DNA of 11,652 nucleotides from Planctomycetota bacterium (GTDB taxonomy: Bacteria; Planctomycetota; UBA1135; UBA2386), in NCBI GenBank assembly GCA_016793305.1, contig JAEUHU010000090.1, positions 1-11,652 on the forward strand. The letters are read 5' to 3'. Below, one piece after another: positions 5,928 to 11,652 of the stretch (positions are counted from its first letter, which is position 1; every line of letters begins with the position of its first letter). Under the pieces are notes generated by a model. That model did not search any database. It was not told where the DNA came from and saw nothing but the letters and a program-made list of their open reading frames with translations. A program made the position numbers and the translations under genes.

Positions 5928-8900
5928 ATGCGTGCCGACGATCCCGACGAACAACCCACCCGAGCGGGGGGCAAGTCGCCCGACGACCGCGCAGAAGAGC
6001 GCACCGTTCCGTCCCTCGACGGCAAGGGTGGCAAGGACGCGGGCAAGGGCAAGGACGGCAGCAAGAGCCCGGGGAGCGGAGGCGCCGCACCTGCCGACCA
6101 AGGCAAGCCCGGCGCCGCGAAGGCCGCGGGCGGTCCGCAGCCAGGTACTGGCGGCCCCAGCGCTGGCAAGCCTGCTGCCGGCAAGCCCGCGGCGGCTCAT
6201 CCCGCCGACGCGCCGCGCCCGGCGGCGAGCAACGACCCGCTGCTCGGCAAGGACCTCGGCGGTTGCCGGCTCGAGAAGCTGCTCGGCCGCGGGGCGATGG
6301 GTGCGGTCTACAAGGCGCGCCAACGCAAGCTCGATCGCGACGTCGCGGTCAAGATCATCCGTCCGGAGATGATGACCGACCCGCGCATGCTGAAGCGCTT
6401 CGAGGTCGAGGCGCGCACGGTCGGCAAGTTCAACAGCGCGCACGTGGTGATGGTGCACGACGTCGGCTTCGAGCTCGGCGTGCACTACCTCGTGATGGAG
6501 TTCGTCGAGGGCAAGAACCTCCGCGACCACGTCAAGCTGCTGGCCGGTGGTCGCCTGCCGGCGGGCGAAGCGCTGCCGCTGTTGCGCCAGGCGATCCGTG
6601 GCCTCGAAGAGGCGCAGCGGCTGCAGGTCGTGCACCGCGACATCAAGCCCGACAACCTGATGCTCACCGACCGCGGCGTGCTGAAGATCGCCGACTTCGG
6701 GATCGCCAAGCCCCTGCAGGAGGACTTCAGCATGACGCTGACCTCCGAGCTGGTCGGCACGCCGTTGTACATGAGCCCGGAGCAGTGCCAGGGCGAAGCG
6801 AGCCTCGACTTCCGCAGCGACATGTACTCGCTCGGGGCCACGTTCTACTACCTGCTGACGGGTGAGCCGCCGATCCGCGCCAGCTCGGTCTACGAGCTGA
6901 TCCAGACCAAGACCAAGATGGCGAGCCTGTGTCTGTGGAAGGCGCTGCCGGGGCTCGACGAGAACAACCCGTTGTCGCGCGTCGTCGAGCGCATGACGGC
7001 GCTCGATCGGGAGGACCGCTACGACAGCTACGAGGCGCTGCTGAACGACCTCGTGTTGGTCGAGCAGGGCCAGACGATCCAGGTGCCGAAGCCGAGCGGC
7101 GGCAAGACGCGGCGGGCCGCCGCGGCGGGCAGCCGGCGTGGGGTGTGGATCGCCGCGGCGGCGGTGCTGGCGGCTGGTGGTGGCTTCGCGGCCTACCAGT
7201 TGTCGAAGCCGCCCGCGGTGGTCGTCGGGCCGAACGTCGACGTCGCCGCCCGGCTCGCGCAGCTGCGCGCCTCGTGCAAGGAAGGTGGCCCCACCGCGGC
7301 GATCGCGGCGGAGCTGCGCGGCCTGCCGTCGTCGTTCGAGCGCGACCAGCTGCTCGGCGACGTCGAGGAGGGGATGCGCATCAAGAGCAAGCTCGACGGC
7401 ATCGTCGTGCCGAAGAACCTGGCGCTGCCGTTCGCCGAACTCGAGTTGCACTTCGACAAAGTCGACGCCGCGGCGCTGACGTCGCGCGCCACCGGCCCCG
7501 AGGTGCGCACCTGGTTCACGCGCTGGCGCGACAGTGCGCGCGCCGAGGACCAGCTGGGCGCACTCGCGTCGAAGGAGCTGACGCTCGCGTTCGCTCGCTG
7601 GCTCGACGATCGCAGCAAGTGCGCGGGTGACCAGCAGGAGCTCGCCGCACTCGGCGAACGCCTCACGGTGATCGAGGAAGCGCGGCGTGTGCTGCTCGAT
7701 CGCTTGCCGTCGCTGCGCGACCAGGTGCAGCAGGACCTGCCGACCGACCGGCTCGACACGGCGCGGCGCGACCTGAAGGGCAATGGCATGGTGCGGCCGG
7801 TCGAGGTCGACGCCAGCACGGCGCTGGCGGCGATCGCGGCCGAGTTCGCGGCCACGGGACCCGAGGCGGCGCTCGAGCAGCGGCTGAAGGAACTGCAGCC
7901 GACCGTGACCGCTCAAGTGCAGCAGCGCGACGCGCTGCTCAACGCCCTGCGGAAGGCCGAGACGCAGAGGGAACTCGTGCTCGGCGCCAAGGTCAGGTTC
8001 GCCGGCCAACGGCCGGTGGCGCCGTTCGCCGATGTGCGCCAGTACTTCGACAGCATCGATGCGGCGCTCTCGGCGCTGCGTGAGAACGGCGAGCTGCCGG
8101 CCTGGGCGCAGGCGTTGCGCGAGCAGGCCCGTGACGAGCAGCGCCTGTGCGACGCCGTGGTGGGTGTCTGTGCGGCGGCGTTCGCGCAGTGGCAGCAGGC
8201 CCCGGACGGACCGACGACGCTGGACGCGCTGCGCACGATGCGGCAGCGCGGCATCGAGCTGTTCCCGTCGGCCAAGGACCGCTTCGACACAGCCGTGCCC
8301 GAGGCGGCGCTGGCCCAGCGCGAAGCCGTGGTGCAGCGCGACGCCGGACGCACCGCCTGGCTCGGCGACGCGCGCGCGTTCGAGAGCCAGCTCGGCAATC
8401 TCGCGAAGCTCTCCGAATGGCGCGCCGCCGCCGCACGCACCGCGGAACGGCTCGCGGCCGTGGAGAAGGCGTCGGCGGCGTTCGCCGACGATCCCGACGT
8501 GGCGAGCCTGCTGCAGCGGTTGCGCGAGACCTGCGGGCGCTGGCGTGCGGCCGATGCGACGCTGCAGACGATGGCCAAGGAGTTCGGGCAGGCCAAGCTG
8601 AGCCAGGTCGAGAGCGCGCTCACGGTCGGGTTGTCCGGGCATGAGGGGGCCCAGGAGCTCGAGGCGATCGGCACGGCCGTGCGCGCCTGCCGCGACGCCT
8701 TCGACGGCCTCGCCACCCGCCTCGACATCGCGGCGGCGAAGACCTCGTTGGCCAAGGCCCGCACCACGGTGCAGGGGCTCGCCGGCGTGCTGCCGGAGAT
8801 CGACACCCGCGTGCGCAAGTGGAGCGAGGGGCTCGACGCGCTGCAGCGAGCCACGGCAGGCATGGTGCCGATCCCGGCCGGGCGGCTGAACACACCGGCG

Positions 8901-9551
8901 GCGGCCGTCGACGCGTTCTTCCTCGCCGCGAACGAGTGCTCGCGCGCCGAGTTCGTGCAGTTCCAGACGGAGCTGAAGGCCGCTCTGCAGGGCATCGACG
9001 ACGCGCAGAAGCGCTTCGCGGCGGTGGCCGACCGGCTGGCGGGTGCGGGCCTCAACGCGGACCGGCTGCGCCAGCTGCTCGACTTCGAGCCGACCGGCGG
9101 CGAGCGCGCGCCGGTGCATCGCGTCACGTGGTACGCGGCGGCCGCCTATGCCGCGTGGTACGGTCGGCAGCTGCCGCGCCCCGAGGAGTGGGCGCTGGCG
9201 GCGTTCGGCGACAACAACGCCAACGAGTTCCCATGGGGAGCTGGTTGGGCGACTTCGAACGACAAGCGCAACATCCGCAGCGACGTCGCCGACGTCGACA
9301 ACGGTGGCAACTCGTGGCGCGGGGGCAATCTGCACCACCTGGCCGGCAACGTCGCCGAATGGCTCGCGGCCGATCCGGCGGCCCGCGAGGCGCAGCTCGC
9401 CGGTGGGCGCTTCAGCGATGCCGAGGGCAGCGCCAAGGAGCAGGCGCGTGGCAAGCTGATCCCGGCCGCGAAGGACGACGGCCAGCGCGGCTTCGGCTTC
9501 CGCACAGTGCTGCGGCCGAGGTCGTTCGCACCGCTGCAATGGCCGCAGTGA
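5928..9551 (+). CDS. Membrane Ser/Thr protein kinase (PknB/Hanks type) with extracytoplasmic FGE-like C-terminal domain
   Basis: This 1207-residue protein starts with a disordered Lys/Gly/Ala/Pro-rich stretch (about 28-100). The kinase domain (108-380) is complete: glycine loop GRGAMGAVYKA (120-130), VAVK lysine 142, likely helix-C Glu161, catalytic loop HRDIKPDN (236-243, Asp238), DFG 256-258 and SPE 283-285. A basic linker and one membrane segment (VWIAAAAVLAAGGGFAAYQL, 406-425) lead outside the cytoplasm. There a long helical region, with an internal duplication (about 453-558 and 643-755), precedes a C-terminal formylglycine-generating-enzyme/SUMF1-like domain (about 977-1200). That domain shows GMVPIPAGR, the NECSRAEFVQF block, PVHRVTWYAAAAYAAWYG, LPRPEEWALAAFG, GNVAEWLA and GFGFRTV. 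It has one cysteine and lacks the FGE catalytic Cys pair, so it is probably a sensor or binding domain. This architecture is frequent in planctomycetes. ATG 5928 starts the first plausible protein; the frame extends to 5853 without conserved sequence. Confidence 0.95.
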   Translation: MRADDPDEQPTRAGGKSPDDRAEERTVPSLDGKGGKDAGKGKDGSKSPGSGGAAPADQGKPGAAKAAGGPQPGTGGPSAGKPAAGKPAAAHPADAPRPAASNDPLLGKDLGGCRLEKLLGRGAMGAVYKARQRKLDRDVAVKIIRPEMMTDPRMLKRFEVEARTVGKFNSAHVVMVHDVGFELGVHYLVMEFVEGKNLRDHVKLLAGGRLPAGEALPLLRQAIRGLEEAQRLQVVHRDIKPDNLMLTDRGVLKIADFGIAKPLQEDFSMTLTSELVGTPLYMSPEQCQGEASLDFRSDMYSLGATFYYLLTGEPPIRASSVYELIQTKTKMASLCLWKALPGLDENNPLSRVVERMTALDREDRYDSYEALLNDLVLVEQGQTIQVPKPSGGKTRRAAAAGSRRGVWIAAAAVLAAGGGFAAYQLSKPPAVVVGPNVDVAARLAQLRASCKEGGPTAAIAAELRGLPSSFERDQLLGDVEEGMRIKSKLDGIVVPKNLALPFAELELHFDKVDAAALTSRATGPEVRTWFTRWRDSARAEDQLGALASKELTLAFARWLDDRSKCAGDQQELAALGERLTVIEEARRVLLDRLPSLRDQVQQDLPTDRLDTARRDLKGNGMVRPVEVDASTALAAIAAEFAATGPEAALEQRLKELQPTVTAQVQQRDALLNALRKAETQRELVLGAKVRFAGQRPVAPFADVRQYFDSIDAALSALRENGELPAWAQALREQARDEQRLCDAVVGVCAAAFAQWQQAPDGPTTLDALRTMRQRGIELFPSAKDRFDTAVPEAALAQREAVVQRDAGRTAWLGDARAFESQLGNLAKLSEWRAAAARTAERLAAVEKASAAFADDPDVASLLQRLRETCGRWRAADATLQTMAKEFGQAKLSQVESALTVGLSGHEGAQELEAIGTAVRACRDAFDGLATRLDIAAAKTSLAKARTTVQGLAGVLPEIDTRVRKWSEGLDALQRATAGMVPIPAGRLNTPAAAVDAFFLAANECSRAEFVQFQTELKAALQGIDDAQKRFAAVADRLAGAGLNADRLRQLLDFEPTGGERAPVHRVTWYAAAAYAAWYGRQLPRPEEWALAAFGDNNANEFPWGAGWATSNDKRNIRSDVADVDNGGNSWRGGNLHHLAGNVAEWLAADPAAREAQLAGGRFSDAEGSAKEQARGKLIPAAKDDGQRGFGFRTVLRPRSFAPLQWPQ

Positions 9552-9574
9552 GGGGCGGGCGCGTGCTGGGCACG

Positions 9575-9608
9575 TGAGCCGACCCGAGCCGGAGAGCGGC
9601 TCGGCTCA
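9575..9608. terminator. Hairpin between the convergent kinase and lipoprotein genes
   Basis: An outer stem TGAGCC/GGCTCA (9575-9580 with 9603-9608) and an inner stem GAGCCG/CGGCTC (9586-9591 with 9597-9602) are separated by a 5-base bulge and close on a GAGAG loop. It begins 24 bp after the kinase stop. It includes the minus-strand lipoprotein stop codon (TCA 9606-9608). There is no T tract. It resembles the priA/SWIB hairpin in sequence and placement. Confidence 0.55.
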
Positions 9609-10016
9609 GCTGCTGCTGGTCTTGCGCGACAGGATGAACAGCTGGCGCGACGGGTCGCGCAGGCGCAGCTTGCGCAGCTCCTCGACGAAGCCCGAGTATT
9701 CCCGCGCTTCCTTGCGCGACTTCGGTACGCGCGTGATCTGGCCGTTCTCGACCTGGATCGGCGCCATCGTCACCACCACCTCGGCCGACGGGAACTCGAT
9801 CTCGAGGGGCAGTTCGTCGTCCTCGCTGACGTTGACGACGTGGTTCTTCTCGGCGGCCGTGGCCCAGTCGTCGTTGACGACGACGAGGCAGGGACGCGGG
9901 TTGGTGGCGACGTCGATCGCGTCGAACACGAAGCGTTGCTTCGGCACGCCGCCGCAGGCGGTCAGCAGGACGAGCGCGGACGAGGACAGGAGGATGCGTG
10001 CGGTCATGGCGCTCAT
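9606..10016 (-). CDS. Small lipoprotein of unknown function, second gene of a coupled pair
   Basis: The 136-residue product has a lipoprotein signal (ARILLSSSALVLLTAC, lipobox LTAC with Cys21) and is probably membrane-anchored on the outer face of the cytoplasmic or outer membrane. The mature part looks beta-rich (FVFDAIDVAT, PCLVVVNDD, LPLEIEFPSAEVVVTMAPIQV). A basic helical stretch (KEAREYSGFVEELRKLRLRD, 102-121) and a Ser-rich end close it. I recognise no family. Its ATG overlaps the stop of the PEGA-like gene as ATGA (10016-10013), implying translational coupling and joint function. An alternative ATG three codons later (10007) would keep the signal peptide but leave the overlap unexplained. 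Confidence 0.82.
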   Translation of the reverse strand: MSAMTARILLSSSALVLLTACGGVPKQRFVFDAIDVATNPRPCLVVVNDDWATAAEKNHVVNVSEDDELPLEIEFPSAEVVVTMAPIQVENGQITRVPKSRKEAREYSGFVEELRKLRLRDPSRQLFILSRKTSSS

Positions 10017-10306
10017 TGACGGGCCTGCAGGGTGATGGTGACCTGGGTGTTGGTCTCGATCATGCGGTCGATCATCTCGCGGTCGAACCACTCGATGTGC
10101 GGCTGGTAGTCGGGGTGGGTCGCCTGCACATAGATGCGATCGACCGAGCTGAAGTCGAACACCAGCGGTCGGCTGCCGCCCTTCACGGTCGGCACGCCAT
10201 TGACGAACACGGTGGCGTCGGCCGGGTCGACCTTGAGCACACGCACCGGTGCGCCCGAGCAGGCGCACAAAGAGAGGAGGAGAGCTGTGGCGACGGTTCT
10301 GCGCAT
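10013..10306 (-). CDS. Small PEGA-like lipoprotein
   Basis: The 97-residue product starts MRRTVATALLLSLCACSG, a lipoprotein signal whose lipobox is best read as LCAC (Cys16); Cys14 is an alternative. The short mature part, VLKVDPADATVFVNGVPTVKG followed by RPLVFDF, IYVQATHPDYQPH and a charged helix, fits the PEGA pattern. PEGA is a small beta-sandwich repeat (P-x-x-A-x-V-x-V-N-G...G-x-x-P/GY) found in surface-layer and cell-envelope proteins. Function is otherwise unknown. It overlaps the next lipoprotein by 4 bp. ATG 10306 is preferred over the in-frame ATG at 10339, because it directly opens the signal peptide and a TATGTT -10 candidate (10340-10335) overlaps the other ATG. No strong Shine-Dalgarno is present. 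Confidence 0.8.
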   Translation of the reverse strand: MRRTVATALLLSLCACSGAPVRVLKVDPADATVFVNGVPTVKGGSRPLVFDFSSVDRIYVQATHPDYQPHIEWFDREMIDRMIETNTQVTITLQARQ

Positions 10307-10334
10307 GGGCGAAGCAGTGGGATGACGGGGCAGG

Positions 10335-10362
10335 AACATACGTCCGACCGCGGGGGAGTCCA
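10335..10362 (-). promoter_or_regulatory. Candidate promoter of the lipoprotein pair
   Basis: On the minus strand TGGACT (10362-10357), a 16-bp spacer and TATGTT (10340-10335) match 4 of 6 consensus bases each. Transcription would start near 10328, about 21 nt before the ATG at 10306. The TGGAC -35 core is shared with the P460 promoter candidate. Confidence 0.4.
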
Positions 10363-10384
10363 GCTTCCGAACTGGGTGCGCGCG

Positions 10385-10404
10385 TATGCTGCGGACGATG
10401 AGGT
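10385..10404 (+). promoter_or_regulatory. -10 candidate and ribosome binding site of the GHMP kinase gene
   Basis: TATGCT (10385-10390) is a good -10, although no convincing -35 is visible upstream. A start near 10397 would give a leader of about 15 nt. That leader contains GAGGT (10400-10404), a Shine-Dalgarno 7 nt before GTG 10412. Together they decide the start of the downstream gene. Confidence 0.45.
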
Positions 10405-10411
10405 CGCCGGC

Positions 10412-11593
10412 GTGAAGTTCTTCGAACCGTCCCTGGACCCCGCCGAGGGGCTCGGTGTGCTGCTGCTGTTCCGTCTGGTCGAAGAGTCGGTGGGCTCGTT
10501 CTTCCGGCCCGATCGGCCGATCCACGTCACCCGCGCCCCCGGCCGGCTCGACGTGCTCGGCGGCAGGGCGCCCGGGCCGGAGTCGCTGGTGCTGCAGATG
10601 CCGATCGCCGAAGGGGCCTGCGTGGCGATCCAGCCACGGGACGACTCGTTGGTGCGGCTGTGGTCGCCGTGCCGCGACGGCTCGCGAACGCAGATGCTGT
10701 CGCTGGACCTGCGCGACCTCGGGCTGCCGGGCCAGCCGATCGACGCCGAAGAGGCGCGCGCGCTGTTGCTGCCCGGGCCACGCGACCGCTGGGCTGCCTA
10801 CCTGCTCGGTGCCGCCCTGGCACTGGCGCAGCGTGGCTTGCTCACCGAGCCGCGCGGCGCCGAACTGCTGCTGCACAGCGACATCCCCGAGACCGCCGGC
10901 GTCGGCGCCTCGTCGGCGATCACGCTGGCGGCGTTGCGTGCGTTCGCCCGGCTGCACGGCCTCGAACTGTCCGCCGACGAGCAGCTGGCGTTGTGCCTGC
11001 AGGTCGAACGCGAGTTCGTCGCCGCGCCGAGCCGCGCGGTCGACGTGCGAGCACTGCTGCACGCCGAAGCCGGCGAGCTGGTGGCGCTGCGCGGCAGTGC
11101 GGGCGCGTTCGCCGGCAACCTGACGTTGCCGAGCGACCTCGAGATCGTCGGTCTCGACACCGGCGTGCTGCCGCGTGGCGAACGGGAGATCGGTGCCGGC
11201 GGCGCCGACGATGCGCAGGCGCTGCGCTTCCGGGAGCTGCTCTACGGACAGCCTACGTCGGTCCACCGCAGCGAGCTCGGCGACCAGCTGTTCACAGCAC
11301 ATGCTGCCTACGGCGCGTCCGGCCGCGGCGAGTCGGCGACCGACTTCGTCGTCGAACAGGCGAAGCTGCGGCGGGCGGCCGGTGGTGCCGTGCTCGGCGC
11401 CAAGGCGACCGGCCGCGGCGGCGGCGGCACGGTGGTGCTGCTCGGCGAGCACGGCAAGGTCTGGTACGAGGCGCTGCGCATCAAGAAGGCGCTGCTGCAG
11501 CACACCGGGCACAGCGCGCACGTGTTCCGCTGGTCGTCGCCGGGTGCCCTGTCGTTCGGCGCGATCGACCTGCGGCCGGTCGGCAAGGGCTGA
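10412..11593 (+). CDS. GHMP family sugar kinase, L-arabinokinase/galactokinase-like, with altered active-site motifs
   Basis: The 393-residue protein is a GHMP kinase (galactokinase, homoserine, mevalonate and phosphomevalonate kinase fold). Motif 1 is APGRLDVLGG (42-51), motif 2 is PETAGVGASSAI (159-170) and motif 3 is GAKATGRGGGGTV (329-341). The LVLQMPIAEG run (59-68), DRWAAYLLG, and the ending TGH...SSPGALSFGAIDLRP closely resemble the kinase half of plant L-arabinokinase as I remember it. Galactokinase is the next relative. It would phosphorylate a sugar at the anomeric position using ATP in the cytoplasm. However, the Asp-Tyr after motif 1 is replaced (R-A-P-G-P), the M-D-Q triad reads V-D-V (210-212), and a middle segment seems missing. 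Substrate and even activity are thus uncertain. GTG 10412 is preferred for its Shine-Dalgarno and -10; an in-frame ATG at 10322 is the alternative. Confidence 0.85.
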   Translation: MKFFEPSLDPAEGLGVLLLFRLVEESVGSFFRPDRPIHVTRAPGRLDVLGGRAPGPESLVLQMPIAEGACVAIQPRDDSLVRLWSPCRDGSRTQMLSLDLRDLGLPGQPIDAEEARALLLPGPRDRWAAYLLGAALALAQRGLLTEPRGAELLLHSDIPETAGVGASSAITLAALRAFARLHGLELSADEQLALCLQVEREFVAAPSRAVDVRALLHAEAGELVALRGSAGAFAGNLTLPSDLEIVGLDTGVLPRGEREIGAGGADDAQALRFRELLYGQPTSVHRSELGDQLFTAHAAYGASGRGESATDFVVEQAKLRRAAGGAVLGAKATGRGGGGTVVLLGEHGKVWYEALRIKKALLQHTGHSAHVFRWSSPGALSFGAIDLRPVGKG

Positions 11594-11652
11594 GCGCCCG
11601 GCCTGGGCTTGGCTTCGGCGCCGGTGCCGCGAGGTGGCGCGTCCCCGCGAGC

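Noticed and set aside
5640..9539. A 1299-codon open frame on the minus strand opposite the kinase gene
   Set aside because: It is rich in Arg, Leu, Gln and Glu without any domain, it mirrors codon bias of the plus-strand kinase, and the kinase has unmistakable motifs throughout. It is an antisense shadow of GC-rich coding DNA.
11594..11652. Possible terminator after the GHMP kinase (GCCC/GGGC stem)
   Set aside because: The stem has only four pairs, with no T tract, and the window ends too soon to judge.

Overview
The window is very GC-rich DNA (my impression is around 70%) with long shadow ORFs on both strands, as expected at that composition. The gene set points to Planctomycetota: a giant Ser/Thr kinase with one membrane segment and a C-terminal sulfatase-modifying (FGE) type domain, a stand-alone SWIB domain protein, a secreted protein of repeated carboxypeptidase-regulatory-like folds, a DUF1579 protein and a P460-type cytochrome. 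Only priA is a universal marker and I could not run a phylogeny, so the phylum is an inference. Other large-genome, high-GC phyla such as Myxococcota remain possible.

Layout. The 3' part of priA (+, cut by the window start) converges on a small SWIB gene (-). A strong hairpin lies between them and contains the SWIB stop codon. On the minus strand follow a 774-residue exported protein, an exported DUF1579 protein and a lipoprotein cytochrome P460. The cytochrome gene is divergent from a MarR-type regulator (+) that carries an added C-terminal Cys/His module. Two nearly identical 17-bp palindromes lie between these two start regions and are the best operator candidates in the window. Downstream on the plus strand is the 1207-residue kinase, which converges on two small lipoprotein genes (-) joined by an ATGA stop/start overlap. 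The convergence point again carries a CTGAGCC-type hairpin. The lipoprotein pair is divergent from a GHMP sugar kinase (+) that resembles the kinase half of plant L-arabinokinase but lacks several signature residues. It ends just before the window does.

How the genes may work together. The clearest functional unit is the regulator plus cytochrome: a one-component, probably metal- or redox-responsive MarR protein controlling itself and a haem lipoprotein of a family that handles hydroxylamine or nitric oxide. The DUF1579 gene may be read from the same promoter, because the 103 bp before it contains no TA dinucleotide and therefore no recognisable -10. The kinase, the lipoprotein pair and the sugar kinase look like separate transcription units. 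I see no tRNA, rRNA, CRISPR array, insertion sequence or phage gene. No intergenic gap exceeds 175 bp.

Most notable points: the paired operator in the MarR/P460 intergenic region, the Cys/His tail on the MarR protein, an internal duplication of about 197-residue period in the extracytoplasmic part of the kinase, the altered active site of the arabinokinase-like protein, and the repeated use of hairpins containing a stop codon at convergent gene ends.
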